From Entomomonas sp. E2T0 (GTDB lineage: Bacteria > Pseudomonadota > Gammaproteobacteria > Pseudomonadales > Pseudomonadaceae): a stretch of DNA of 64,000 nt. Shown here one piece after another: positions 1-8,996 of the stretch. The notes under the pieces were generated by a model, which was not told the DNA's origin, searched no databases, and saw only the letters and a program-made list of their open reading frames with translations. The DNA lies in NCBI RefSeq assembly GCF_025985425.1, contig NZ_CP094972.1, positions 2,046,001-2,110,000 of the forward strand, given 5' to 3'. A program made the position numbers and the translations under genes. Within the stretch, counting starts at the first letter, position 1. Every line of letters begins with the position of its first letter.

Positions 1-1
1 T

Positions 2-637
2 GAACAAGAACAGATAGAAGAGTTAAAAAATTTCTGGACAGAATATGGTAAACCTATTTTCATTGGTATATTGTTAGCAATTACGGTGGTAGCGGTATGG
101 AAGTTTTGGGAAAACCGCCAATTAACCAATAAAATGAAAGAAGCACAGAACTATCAGATGCTTGTAATAGCTATGTCGCAACCAATAGAGCAAGTAAAGG
201 AAGCAGATGTGGCATCAATTGCTGACCAATTACAACAAGTGAATCCTAATAGTTACTATGCGCAATATGCTAAATTTTATTTAGCTAAAGTAGCTGCTCA
301 TCAGGGCAAATTAGAAGATGCGGCTAAGTCATTACAAGTAGTACTTGATAAACCTGCTGATAAAGTATTGGAAGAACTAGCTAGACAGCGTTTAGCGCAA
401 GTGTTAGCAGCCCAAGATAAAATCGATGAAGCGTTAAAATTATTAGATGCTCCTGTTGCAAAAGCTTTTACCGCTAGTCGTCAAGAACTTAAAGGTGACT
501 TGTTATTAAAACAAGGTAATACTGAACAGGCTCGTACTGCTTATCAAGAGGCTTTAACCGCAGCAGAAACTGCAAAGTCAGCCAATGTAGTTATTATTAA
601 GTTAAAGCTTAATGATCTTGCCAAAGAGGGTGCGTAA
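2..637 (+). CDS. yfgM: YfgM-type ancillary SecYEG translocon subunit (5' end outside window)
   Basis: Tetratricopeptide inner-membrane protein that associates with the SecYEG translocon and periplasmic chaperones. The reading frame is open from the window edge, so the true start lies upstream. The visible part begins with a short acidic cytoplasmic stretch (EQEQIEELKNFWTEYGKP), then one membrane segment (about residues 20-35), then a periplasmic helical domain with TPR-like helices (YAQYAKFYLAKVA, GNTEQARTAYQEAL). bamB follows after 2 nt, the usual yfgM-bamB-der order. The TTG at position 71 is inside the membrane segment and cannot be the real start. Identity rests on topology and synteny. 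Confidence 0.88.
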   Translation, partial: EQEQIEELKNFWTEYGKPIFIGILLAITVVAVWKFWENRQLTNKMKEAQNYQMLVIAMSQPIEQVKEADVASIADQLQQVNPNSYYAQYAKFYLAKVAAHQGKLEDAAKSLQVVLDKPADKVLEELARQRLAQVLAAQDKIDEALKLLDAPVAKAFTASRQELKGDLLLKQGNTEQARTAYQEALTAAETAKSANVVIIKLKLNDLAKEGA

Positions 638-639
638 TA

Positions 640-1776
640 ATGTGGCGCAAATTACTAACCATTTGCTCAGTTGTCTTAGTATTAAGCGCTTGTAGCAGTG
701 GCCCTAAAGAGTTACCACCAGCCAAATTAGTAAAATTTAATCCAGAAATTAACTTAAGCGTATCTTGGTCGCGTTCTATTGGTGATGGTCAAGGTGATCT
801 CTATAATCGTTTAGCACCTGCTATAGACGGTAGCATAATTTATGCTGCCGATGCTGAAGGCGTTGTTATGGCGATGGATCGTTTTAATGGCAAAGTTAAA
901 TGGAAGAAAAAATTAAAACTACCTGTTTCAGGTGGCGTATCAGCTAACAATGGCGTTGTGTTATTAGGTACTTTAAAGGGTGAAGTGATTGCTCTTGACA
1001 GTAGCACAGGCGATGTTAGATGGAAAGGTCAGGTTAATAGTGAAATATTATCGGCTCCCGTTACTAATGGTAATGAAGTAGTTGTACAAACAGCTGCCGA
1101 TACTTTATTTGGTTTTGATATTGTAACCGGTAACCAATTATGGCGTTACGATAACTATCCCGCTATTTTAACCCTACGTGGAAGTAGTACTCCTGTTATT
1201 ACGCAAGACATAGCAGTGTTTGGATTATCAACCGGTCAGGTTGTTGCTTTAGATGTTAAACAAGGTATTCCATTATGGGGACAAGTTATTGCTATCCCTA
1301 AAGGACGTTCCGAATTAGAACGTATGGTGGATATTGATGGTAAATTATTAGTATCAGGTAGCACTCTTTACGTTGTAACCTATCAAGGTCAAATGGCTGC
1401 GTTAGAACTAACAACAGGCCGTATTTTATGGCAACGCATGGCATCTAGCTATACAGGTGTAGGGCAAAACGCTGGCACTGCTTTCTTAAGTTTAGCAGAT
1501 GGTACTGTGCAAGCGATTGATGAACGTAACTCAAGCGAATTATGGGCTAATACACAATTAGCACGTCGTCAATTATCAGGTCCTGCTACTTTTTATAATT
1601 ATGTGGCAGTAGGTGATTTTGAAGGTTATTTACATTTAATGAGTCAGCTCGACGGTCATTTTGTGGCACGTCGCAAAATAGATGGTGATGGTGTTCGTGT
1701 ACAACCATTAGTAGTAGACAATATAATGTATGTATATGGTAATGGTGGTAAATTAGTTGCCTTAACAATTAAATAA
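640..1776 (+). CDS. bamB: BamB, outer membrane protein assembly factor (lipoprotein)
   Basis: Beta-propeller lipoprotein of the BAM complex, which folds beta-barrel proteins into the outer membrane. The signal peptide ends in a lipobox (LSAC, lipidated Cys18). The rest is a series of propeller blades with recurring segments such as ALDSSTGDVRWKG, GFDIVTGNQLWRY and ALELTTGRILWQR. At 378 aa it has normal family length. It sits between yfgM and der and is probably co-transcribed with them. Confidence 0.95.
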   Translation: MWRKLLTICSVVLVLSACSSGPKELPPAKLVKFNPEINLSVSWSRSIGDGQGDLYNRLAPAIDGSIIYAADAEGVVMAMDRFNGKVKWKKKLKLPVSGGVSANNGVVLLGTLKGEVIALDSSTGDVRWKGQVNSEILSAPVTNGNEVVVQTAADTLFGFDIVTGNQLWRYDNYPAILTLRGSSTPVITQDIAVFGLSTGQVVALDVKQGIPLWGQVIAIPKGRSELERMVDIDGKLLVSGSTLYVVTYQGQMAALELTTGRILWQRMASSYTGVGQNAGTAFLSLADGTVQAIDERNSSELWANTQLARRQLSGPATFYNYVAVGDFEGYLHLMSQLDGHFVARRKIDGDGVRVQPLVVDNIMYVYGNGGKLVALTIK

Positions 1777-1878
1777 CTACTATTCGTTATTATGTAGCCG
1801 TTACCTGTGCGTATGCAAGGAGCGGCTTTTGTGTTTTATTTAGAAGCGAGTGTGCTTCTTATCCAGTGGAGACCTAAT

Positions 1879-3354
1879 ATGGTTCCTGTGCTTGCCCTAG
1901 TAGGCCGTCCAAACGTTGGTAAATCAACTTTATTTAACCGTCTTACCAAGTCGCGTAGTGCTATTGTGGCAGAGTATGCAGGCTTAACCCGTGATCGCCA
2001 ATATGGTGAAGCTCATTGGCATGGTAAACCCTATATTGTTATTGATACAGGTGGTTTATCAGGTGAAGAACTAGGTATTGATGCCAAAATGGCACAACAA
2101 TCATTGCTAGCTATTGAAGAAGCAGATGTTGTGTTATTTATGGTTGATGCCAAAGATGGTTTAACGGGTGGTGATCAGTTAATTATGGATCACCTACGTA
2201 AACGTAATAAAAAAACCTACTTAGTAGTTAATAAAATAGATGCAGTGAATGCCGATTATGTGCAGGCAGAGTTTAGTCCACTAGGTTTTGAAGCTATTCT
2301 TGCAATTGCTGCTGCGCATGGTCGTGGTATTAACCCAATGTTAGAAACTATTTTGACGGAAATGCTTGCCAATAGTGATTCTGAAGAGATTGATGACATT
2401 GTTACAGACGTTGCAGAAACAGAAGAAACACCTCGTGTACCAGGCCCTAGTGAAAAAGATGGGATTAAGATAGCAATTATTGGTCGTCCTAATGTGGGTA
2501 AATCTACCTTAGTTAATCGAATGTTAGGAGAAGAGCGGGTTGTAGTATTTGACCAAGCAGGTACTACCCGAGACAGTATTTATATTCCCTTTACCCGAGA
2601 TGAAGAAAAATATACCTTTATTGATACCGCAGGGGTAAGAAGACGCGGAAAAATTTTTGAGGCTGTTGAAAAATTCTCAGTGATTAAAACCTTACAAGCT
2701 ATCCAAGACGCCAATGTAGTGATCTTTGTAATGGATGCTAGAGAGGGTGTAGTTGAGCATGACCTTAACTTATTAGGCTTCGTATTAGAAACAGGTCGTG
2801 CCTTAGTAATTGCCCTTAATAAATGGGATGGAATGGAAGCATCTGAACGTGAATACCTTAAAACAGAGCTACAGCGCCGTTTAATGTTTGTTAACTTTGC
2901 TGATATTCATTTTATTTCTGCATTACATGGTACTGGGGTTGGGCATCTCTATAAATCCGTACAAACTGCTTTTGCTTCGGCTGTTACCCGTTGGCCTACC
3001 AGTAAACTAACGCGAATTTTAGAAGATGCTGTACAGGAGCATCAACCACCTTTAGTAAATGGTCGCCGTATTAAATTACGTTATGCGCATCTAGGGGGAG
3101 CAAATCCACCATTAATTGTAATTCATGGTAATCAGGTAGAAAAAGTACCTAAGGCTTATAGTCGTTATTTAGAAAATACTTTTAGAAGAGCCTTAAAGCT
3201 AGTAGGTACGCCGATTCGTATTGAATACAAAGGCAGTGCTAACCCTTATGAACATAAGAAAAACACACTGACAGAACGACAAGTGAATAAAAAACGTCGT
3301 TTAATGAGCCACCATAAAAAAGCAGAGAAAAAGCGTAAGGATAAAAAACGTTGA
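1879..3354 (+). CDS. der: Der (EngA), tandem-domain ribosome assembly GTPase
   Basis: Essential GTPase for 50S subunit maturation. Two G domains are visible, each with the P-loop GRPNVGKST (near residues 8-16 and 205) and its own switch motif (DTGG, DTAG) and NKxD (NKID, NKWD). A C-terminal KH-like domain ends in a very basic tail ([21 protein letters not shown] region). I chose the ATG giving MVPVLALVG (491 aa), preceded by GGAG about 8 nt upstream. The longer frame from 1807 adds 24 residues not seen in this family. Confidence 0.96.
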   Translation: MVPVLALVGRPNVGKSTLFNRLTKSRSAIVAEYAGLTRDRQYGEAHWHGKPYIVIDTGGLSGEELGIDAKMAQQSLLAIEEADVVLFMVDAKDGLTGGDQLIMDHLRKRNKKTYLVVNKIDAVNADYVQAEFSPLGFEAILAIAAAHGRGINPMLETILTEMLANSDSEEIDDIVTDVAETEETPRVPGPSEKDGIKIAIIGRPNVGKSTLVNRMLGEERVVVFDQAGTTRDSIYIPFTRDEEKYTFIDTAGVRRRGKIFEAVEKFSVIKTLQAIQDANVVIFVMDAREGVVEHDLNLLGFVLETGRALVIALNKWDGMEASEREYLKTELQRRLMFVNFADIHFISALHGTGVGHLYKSVQTAFASAVTRWPTSKLTRILEDAVQEHQPPLVNGRRIKLRYAHLGGANPPLIVIHGNQVEKVPKAYSRYLENTFRRALKLVGTPIRIEYKGSANPYEHKKNTLTERQVNKKRRLMSHHKKAEKKRKDKKR

Positions 3355-3396
3355 GTTAGTGTCATAGTAAGTAGTGAATGTATTCGGGGAATGATT

Positions 3397-4716
3397 ATGG
3401 AAATATTTAAGAAATTTGTTTTAGGATTAGGTCTAACACTATTAATACTACCTACTATAGTTACTGCACAGGTACAGGTAGAGCAAGCTGCAAAACCTAT
3501 AAGTAGTCCCCTAAAAGAAAATACTATCATTGGTTATTTTGATGAAGAAGGTAACCTTGTTGATACTAAAGAGCAGAGTAAATATTATCGTAAGCTACTA
3601 AAAATAGAAGAAAATAATACCTATATAATACAAGATTTTTATACGGCTTCTGATAAAAAACAAGTTGATGCTACAAGTTTTACTAATGTTAAAAATCTAA
3701 ACTCTTTTATCGCAGATGAGATGGGTGAAATAGATGGACATTATGTTCAATGGTATGAAAATGGCCAAATGGAAATGGAATCTCATTATAACAAGGGTGT
3801 ATTAGAAGGCATTGCTACTGTATGGTATGAGTCAGGACAAAAGAAATCTGAAGTTAATTATAAAAATAATAAAATGGATGGTTCTTTTAGAACATGGTAT
3901 GACAATGGTCAATTAGAATCAGAAACTACTTTTGTGAAAGGCGAGATAGAGGGACCTGCAAAAATTTGGTATTTATCAGGTAAACCGAAAATGCAAGCAA
4001 CCTACAAAGATAACCAAGTTGAAGGTCTAGCTATTAAGTGGTATGAAAATGGTAATAAAATGGAAGAATACCGTTATCAAGATAATAGATTAGAGGGCGT
4101 TGTGACTAGATGGTTTGAAGATGGCCAAAAAAGCTTTGAAGCAACCTATAAAAATAATCAAATAGATGGCTTACAAGTTTCTTGGTTAAAAGAAGATAAC
4201 CAATTACTAAAGCAAGAAATTCAATATAAAGAGGGTGTTATTAATGGTTCAATTATCCGTTATTTCCCTTCAGGTCAGAAACAGCTAGAACGTTATGCTA
4301 AAGACGGTAAATTAGATGGTGTTTCTTATGTATGGTATGCCAATGGTCAGAAAAAATTAGAAGTTATTTATGAGAATGACAAAAAGAATGGTGACTCTAC
4401 TGAGTGGTATCAAAATGGTCATAAAAAGGTAGCTGGCTTGTTTAAGGCAGATAGGAAAGAAGGGCTATGGAATAGCTGGTATATTAATGGCCAGTTAGAA
4501 AAAAAGTGTGGCTTCTTATCAAATTATCCTACGTTTTGTGAGTCTTGGTATGACAATGGTGAAAGAAGATCAGAAGGTAGTTATATTGCAGGTAAAAAAG
4601 AAGGTATTTGGAAAAGATGGCATGTTAATGGAATACAAGAGTCAGAATGCCAATTTAGAAAAGGCATTCCTGTTAATTGTAAAATTTGGAATGAAAAAGG
4701 ACAGTTAATTAACTAG
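3397..4716 (+). CDS. Secreted MORN-like repeat protein (YwqK/COG2849 type)
   Basis: About 439 aa with a signal peptide (MEIFKKFVLGLGLTLLILP, cleavage near TAQ). After a 90-residue unique region come about 14 repeats of roughly 23 residues centred on W-Y-x-N-G-Q (WYENGQ, WYESGQ, WYDNGQ, WFEDGQ, WYANGQ, WYINGQ and variants). This repeat is the hallmark of the COG2849/YwqK family, often labelled an antitoxin although the function of most members is unknown. Two cysteines flank repeats near the C terminus. The ATG at 3397 is preferred because GGGGA lies 6 nt upstream; the ATG at 3391 abuts that motif. No toxin gene is adjacent. Confidence 0.75.
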   Translation: MEIFKKFVLGLGLTLLILPTIVTAQVQVEQAAKPISSPLKENTIIGYFDEEGNLVDTKEQSKYYRKLLKIEENNTYIIQDFYTASDKKQVDATSFTNVKNLNSFIADEMGEIDGHYVQWYENGQMEMESHYNKGVLEGIATVWYESGQKKSEVNYKNNKMDGSFRTWYDNGQLESETTFVKGEIEGPAKIWYLSGKPKMQATYKDNQVEGLAIKWYENGNKMEEYRYQDNRLEGVVTRWFEDGQKSFEATYKNNQIDGLQVSWLKEDNQLLKQEIQYKEGVINGSIIRYFPSGQKQLERYAKDGKLDGVSYVWYANGQKKLEVIYENDKKNGDSTEWYQNGHKKVAGLFKADRKEGLWNSWYINGQLEKKCGFLSNYPTFCESWYDNGERRSEGSYIAGKKEGIWKRWHVNGIQESECQFRKGIPVNCKIWNEKGQLIN

Positions 4717-4727
4717 TTATTATTAAT

Positions 4728-4774
4728 AGGCTTACTTAATAATAAATTATTTAAGAAAATAAAAAAGTAAGCCT
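4728..4774. repeat. Inverted repeat downstream of the MORN-repeat gene
   Basis: AGGCTTACTT and AAGTAAGCCT form 10-bp perfect arms around a 27-nt AT-rich loop, 12 bp after the stop codon. No T-tract follows on the + strand, so it is either a weak terminator or an RNA-stabilising hairpin. Confidence 0.45.
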
Positions 4775-4844
4775 TATATCTCTACTCTATCAGCTTCTAC
4801 AGTATTAATTTCTCATATTATTAACTATTGAAAAATTATTATTC

Positions 4845-4861
4845 TTTAATAATTCCTTAAT
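4845..4861 (+). promoter_or_regulatory. Candidate QseB/PmrA box upstream of ygiW
   Basis: TTTAAT-AATTC-CTTAAT is a direct repeat with 11-bp periodicity. It matches the PmrA/QseB recognition pattern YTTAA-N6-CTTAA known from enterobacteria. It lies about 85 bp upstream of ygiW in a ygiW-qseB-qseC locus, where autoregulation by QseB is expected. Confidence 0.5.
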
Positions 4862-4946
4862 AATGTTTTGTTCTAATGATCTCAACAGATAACGGGAATA
4901 ACTCCTTTATCTATATAAAAATCAATTTTTATAAGAGAGAGTCAAC

Positions 4947-5333
4947 ATGAAAAAATATATATTAGCTACTTTATTGCTTGCTTCTAGTTCACTTGTTTTC
5001 GCGGATGGTTTTACAGGTGCTACTACACCAAATAGTGCAGGTGGATACACAGGTCCAGCGAATACATCAGCTAAATTAATGACAGTTAAACAAGCACAGT
5101 CTCTATCAGATGATAGTTATGTGACTTTAAGGGGTAATATTGTTCAGCATATCAGAGAAGATAAATATTCTTTCCAAGATAGTACCGGTAAAGTAGTTGT
5201 TGAGATAGATAATGATCTTTGGTACGGCTTAACAGTAGCACCTACTGACACTGTTGAAATCATTGGTGAAGTAGACAAAGATAGCCATTGGAGTAATGTT
5301 GAGATTGATGTTAAACGTATCAAGAAAATTTAG
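4947..5333 (+). CDS. ygiW: YgiW/YdeI-family periplasmic stress protein (BOF domain)
   Basis: Periplasmic OB-fold (BOF) protein of 128 aa with a clean signal peptide (MKKYILATLLLASSSLVFA). The mature part has the family signature: VKQAQSLSDDSYVTLRGNIV, then an OB-fold with YSFQDSTGKVVVEID and a closing VEIDVKRIKKI strand. Relatives protect against peroxide and cationic stress; in Pseudomonas a homologue (CarO) is involved in calcium homeostasis. It lies directly upstream of qseB-qseC, as in E. coli. RBS: AGAGAG about 7 nt before the ATG. Confidence 0.88.
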   Translation: MKKYILATLLLASSSLVFADGFTGATTPNSAGGYTGPANTSAKLMTVKQAQSLSDDSYVTLRGNIVQHIREDKYSFQDSTGKVVVEIDNDLWYGLTVAPTDTVEIIGEVDKDSHWSNVEIDVKRIKKI

Positions 5334-5378
5334 TTATTGTGATAGTTCCTCTTTTACTTTAGTTAATAATCTCTCAGC

Positions 5379-5411
5379 TGTGATAAGCCCCTATAATAGG
5401 GGCTTATCACA
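5379..5411. promoter_or_regulatory. Near-perfect 33-bp palindrome between ygiW and qseB
   Basis: The arms TGTGATAAGCCCCTAT and ATAGGGGCTTATCACA are perfect 16-mers around one central base. No T-tract follows on either strand, so it is not a standard intrinsic terminator. The centre reads TATAAT, but there is no good -35 element at 16-18 bp. It may be an attenuator or mRNA-stabilising hairpin separating ygiW from qseBC, or an operator. Confidence 0.5.
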
Positions 5412-5482
5412 ACCCTATATAATTATTATTTAATATAGGCTATTCTTACCAATGATTAATAATTTTTGATTGTTAAATAACT

Positions 5483-6145
5483 ATGCGAATCTTACTGATT
5501 GAAGATGATAAATTAATAGGCGATGGTATTAAAGTAGGATTAACAGCGTATGGTTATTCTGTAGACTGGTTTACAGAAGGTTTACAAGGACAACAGGCGC
5601 TGTTAGTCGCTGACTACGATGCGGTGATTTTAGATCTTGGTTTACCCAACATAGATGGTATGCAAATTCTTTCTTATTGGCGTAAAAATGGTCGACAAGA
5701 ACCTGTCATTATCTTGACTGCAAGAGATGCTATAGAACAACGGGTAACAGGGTTGCAATGTGGCGCTGATGATTATTTGTGTAAACCCTTTGCCTTAGAA
5801 GAGTTATCAGCTCGTTTACAAACCGTTATCAGGCGTACTCATGGGCAAAGCTCCTCAGAGTTGGTTTATGAAGATATTCGTCTTAATATTGCCAGTCGCC
5901 AAGTAACGCTTGAGAATCAATCAATCTCTTTAACCACTAAAGAAGTTAATATCTTAGAACTGTTTTTACTGAATCCTAATCGACTGTTATCTCGTGAGTT
6001 GTTACAAGAAAAACTCTACTCTTGGGATACGGATGTGAGCAGTAATACAGTGGATGTATATATCCATAACTTACGTAAAAAACTAGGTAATAAAATAATC
6101 AAAACAGTGTATGGTGCAGGTTATATTCTAGGAAATGAGCAATGA
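5483..6145 (+). CDS. qseB: QseB-like OmpR-family response regulator
   Basis: Receiver domain (phosphoacceptor Asp51 in VILDLGLPN, conserved Lys101 in CKPFA) followed by a winged-helix DNA-binding domain (TVDVYIHNLRKKLG, TVYGAGYIL). It closely matches what I know of E. coli QseB (opening MRILLIEDD.LIGDGIK, YLCKPFA block), more so than generic OmpR proteins. The 220-aa length is normal. The gene overlaps qseC by 4 nt (ATGA). No strong ribosome-binding site precedes the ATG, so translation may be weak or depend on the leader. Confidence 0.87.
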   Translation: MRILLIEDDKLIGDGIKVGLTAYGYSVDWFTEGLQGQQALLVADYDAVILDLGLPNIDGMQILSYWRKNGRQEPVIILTARDAIEQRVTGLQCGADDYLCKPFALEELSARLQTVIRRTHGQSSSELVYEDIRLNIASRQVTLENQSISLTTKEVNILELFLLNPNRLLSRELLQEKLYSWDTDVSSNTVDVYIHNLRKKLGNKIIKTVYGAGYILGNEQ

Positions 6146-7497
6146 AAAGGCTCAGCTTAAAATTAAGATTTATTATCTATTTTTGTATTACTATTGTGAT
6201 TACTTGGAGTATTGCAACAGGTATTACCTATGTACTATCAAGAAAAATATTAAAAGAAGTATTTGATAGCCAACAAGTTCTTTTTGCTAAACGTTTAGCC
6301 TCACTTAATCTAAATGAGCTTTTGCAAAATCATGATGAAAAGTCTGAAATAGTTGAAGTACATTCAAAAGCCATAAAACGTTTTGATTATGATGACGATG
6401 TTTTATCGTTTGCTGTTTTTAATCAATATGGAAAAATGATTCTGCATGATGATGAAGATGGAGAAGAGTTTATTTTTAATAATAAAGTTATGCAACAAAC
6501 AGACCCCGTGTATATGGAGGACACTAAAGAATGGCGCATTATTTGGCTGAGAGCGCAGGATAATAAAACTATTATAGCGGTTGGCCAAGAAAATGAATAT
6601 CGTGAAGAAATGGCCGAAAGGATGGCTATTTCACAAGCCTTACCTTGGCTTATTATGATTACTATTTTAATGGTAATAACCATTATTACTATTTCTCGTG
6701 AGCTTTTACCCTTAAATAAATTGGCCAAAGAATTACAACAAAGACAACCTGATGACTCAACCCAAATTGTAGATGAGGGTGCACCTAAAGAAATTAAACC
6801 TTTTATTGAGGCGCTTAATTCATTATTTAATAAAATTTCTGCGATGATTATTAGGGAAAGACGTTTTACAGAAAATGCTGCCCATGAGTTACGTTCGCCT
6901 TTAACGGCGTTAAGAATTCAGGCAGAAGTGGCACAGATTTCTTCCATTAATTCAGAGCAACAAAAAACAGCCCTTAATAATTTAATTACAGGTATCGATA
7001 GAGCGAGTCGCCTTATTGATCAACTACTTACATTATCTCGGTTAGATGCAGAATCAAAACTAACAGAGCAACAGCTTATTGATTGGCAAGGTTTAATTGC
7101 CTCTGAAATAGATTTATTAACCCCATTAGCTAATAAGAAAAATATTAGTATCCATTATCAACTGATTAATAAAAATACTCAGTGCAAAGGTAACTCTTTA
7201 TTTGTTTCACTGTTGATTCGTAACTTAATTGATAATGCAATTAAATATTGTCCTGAAAATAGCCAAATTACCATTACAGAAAATAATAATATGATTACTA
7301 TTGAGGATAATGGGCAGGGTGTTGATAATGAAACCTTAGCTAGATTGGGCGAACGTTTCTATAGACCAGCAGGGATGGATATAACAGGTAGTGGTCTTGG
7401 TATTTCTATTGTAAAACAAGTGGCTACATTACATCGATGGCATATCCACTTCTATTTGGTTAAGCCCAGTGGTTTAGGTATTAGAATTAGTAGCTGA
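6142..7497 (+). CDS. qseC: QseC-like sensor histidine kinase
   Basis: Membrane kinase of 451 aa: TM1 at about residues 10-32, a periplasmic domain with the acidic run HDDEDGEEF, TM2 at about 168-188, HAMP-like linker, then the dimerisation domain with His248 in AAHELRSPLTAL. The ATPase domain has the N box (NLIDNAIKY), G1 (DNGQG) and G2 (GSGLGIS). E. coli QseC shares the same motifs (FAKRL, RERRFT.AAHELRSPLTAL, GERFYRP). It phosphorylates the overlapping qseB product. The ligand cannot be read from sequence; iron, cation or signalling-molecule sensing have all been proposed for relatives. Confidence 0.87.
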   Translation: MKRLSLKLRFIIYFCITIVITWSIATGITYVLSRKILKEVFDSQQVLFAKRLASLNLNELLQNHDEKSEIVEVHSKAIKRFDYDDDVLSFAVFNQYGKMILHDDEDGEEFIFNNKVMQQTDPVYMEDTKEWRIIWLRAQDNKTIIAVGQENEYREEMAERMAISQALPWLIMITILMVITIITISRELLPLNKLAKELQQRQPDDSTQIVDEGAPKEIKPFIEALNSLFNKISAMIIRERRFTENAAHELRSPLTALRIQAEVAQISSINSEQQKTALNNLITGIDRASRLIDQLLTLSRLDAESKLTEQQLIDWQGLIASEIDLLTPLANKKNISIHYQLINKNTQCKGNSLFVSLLIRNLIDNAIKYCPENSQITITENNNMITIEDNGQGVDNETLARLGERFYRPAGMDITGSGLGISIVKQVATLHRWHIHFYLVKPSGLGIRISS

Positions 7498-7622
7498 TAA
7501 ATATATTCTTAGATTGTCATACTCCTGACATAAATGTTGTTTATGCTAATCGAAAATAAGACCAATGATGGGGTTTTATTTAAAAGCAGTAACTATTTTG
7601 TATAAACAATAACGGAGTTTTT

Positions 7623-8252
7623 ATGACAATAAAAAAACTAACTTTGCCCCGTAAACCCTTTGTGTTTATGCGGCATGCACAAACAGACGCTAATTCAAAA
7701 CATATGGTGTGCGGTAGTTTAGATATGTTGCTTGATACTACTGGTGTTAATCAAGCTATTGAAAGCGGTGAGCTATTGGGTAAATACCAATGGTCTTGTA
7801 TTGCTATCAGTAGTTTAAGACGCACCCAAATGACGGCTGAATTAGCATTGCCAAATCAATCATTTACAGTCTTTCATGGGCTTAACGAACGCGACTGGGG
7901 ACGTTTAGAGGGTACTCCTATCCCTGAACAAAGAGCATATTTTGCAACGCCTCCAAAGGGAGAAGCATGGGTTGACTTTGTGGAGCGTGTTAGTAATTCG
8001 CTAACAGAGATTTTAAATCACTATGACTTCCCACTGATTATTGCCCACTCTGGCGTATGGCGAGTGATTAAGTATTTACAAGGTGGCATGCCAGAAGGGC
8101 CTCGTATTAAAAATGCACAGCCTATGCTATTACAACCTGACCCAAATAATAAAGAACAATGGCTATCTGAAAAGTTTTTAACACAAGCCAAAGACAATAT
8201 TAGAGTTGATTTAACCAAGGTGAGCTATGACCATAGTATGTACTACCATTAA
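7623..8252 (+). CDS. Histidine phosphatase superfamily protein (phosphoglycerate-mutase-like)
   Basis: 209 aa with the RHG-type motif MRHAQTDAN (catalytic His near residue 18) and the second catalytic His in IIAHSGVWR. Glu in the GLNERDWGRLEG block matches the family acid. The substrate cannot be assigned: relatives act on phosphosugars, alpha-ribazole phosphate or phosphoproteins. RBS: CGGAG about 7 nt upstream. It stands alone after qseC with a possible terminator downstream. Confidence 0.8.
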   Translation: MTIKKLTLPRKPFVFMRHAQTDANSKHMVCGSLDMLLDTTGVNQAIESGELLGKYQWSCIAISSLRRTQMTAELALPNQSFTVFHGLNERDWGRLEGTPIPEQRAYFATPPKGEAWVDFVERVSNSLTEILNHYDFPLIIAHSGVWRVIKYLQGGMPEGPRIKNAQPMLLQPDPNNKEQWLSEKFLTQAKDNIRVDLTKVSYDHSMYYH

Positions 8253-8282
8253 TAATAAGTCCTTTATTGAGGATATTTTTTA

Positions 8283-8313
8283 TAGTACTAAAAGCTTACT
8301 AAAGCTTTTTTAG
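8283..8313 (+). terminator. Probable Rho-independent terminator after the phosphatase gene
   Basis: AAAGCTT and AAGCTTT form a short stem around a 4-nt loop, followed by a T-run. An outer AGTACT/AGTGCT pairing may extend it. Position 30 bp after the stop codon fits. Confidence 0.5.
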
Positions 8314-8467
8314 TGCTGTGTTTTTAAAGTTATTCATCAAGACCTCACAAAAAATCCAAATATCTCTCAATCCCGCTATTGGTAGCCGTGCAATATAACC
8401 GTTGCTATAGAACAACCTGTATTGGCCAAGCCTAAACACATTATCAGTAAAGACAGTAATGTAGCTG

Positions 8468-8962
8468 TTAAATGTGTTGTTGAATAAGGGCTACTGCTTG
8501 TTGTACAGAGGTGGTGGTAGTATCTATGGTGAGTTGCTTAGTTATCCATGGCTCATAGTAGCGATCACTAATTTTTTGCCAAGTGGGTAGTGTAAAGTTA
8601 GCGATATCAGTTATACGCGTTTCTGCCCGTTGTTGATGAATCGTTTTATCAGAGCAGATAATTTCTATTTCTAAATACTTGCTAGTTGCTGATTGAGCTG
8701 CATTACGCCATGCTTCTCTGGTGATATTGAATGGGTTAACTGAATCAGCAATCACTACATTGCCTAGTTTAAGATTTTCTGTTGCAAGACTATAACCTAT
8801 ACGGTAACCCATGTCTTCCATATCTTTGGGTATTTTACCTGTTAATGCTAAGGTTTGCTCTATAGTGTCAGCCCGTAAATAGGTGGCTTTTATTTGTTTA
8901 GCTAGTGTTTGGGCAATAGTTGTTTTACCTGTGGCGGGTAAACCTCCGAAAATAATTAGCAT
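8468..8962 (-). CDS. P-loop kinase (AAA family / zeta-like small-molecule kinase)
   Basis: 164 aa starting directly with a Walker A motif (FGGLPATGKTT, residues 5-15), then the DTIEQ segment and the ADSVNPF strand typical of small nucleotide-kinase folds that phosphorylate metabolites or antibiotics (zeta toxin/chloramphenicol phosphotransferase group). The substrate is unknown. It has the same orientation as fau and begins 34 nt after it, so the two may be co-transcribed. Confidence 0.72.
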   Translation of the reverse strand: MLIIFGGLPATGKTTIAQTLAKQIKATYLRADTIEQTLALTGKIPKDMEDMGYRIGYSLATENLKLGNVVIADSVNPFNITREAWRNAAQSATSKYLEIEIICSDKTIHQQRAETRITDIANFTLPTWQKISDRYYEPWITKQLTIDTTTTSVQQAVALIQQHI

Positions 8963-8996
8963 ATTAGTTTCTCGTTATTTAATTTAACAATAAGTG

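Noticed and set aside
8298-8462. Open stretch of about 55 codons on the minus strand between the phosphatase and kinase genes
   Set aside because: No start codon or ribosome-binding site and no recognisable family; other frames in the same stretch look equally protein-like. Possibly decayed DNA, but not supportable.
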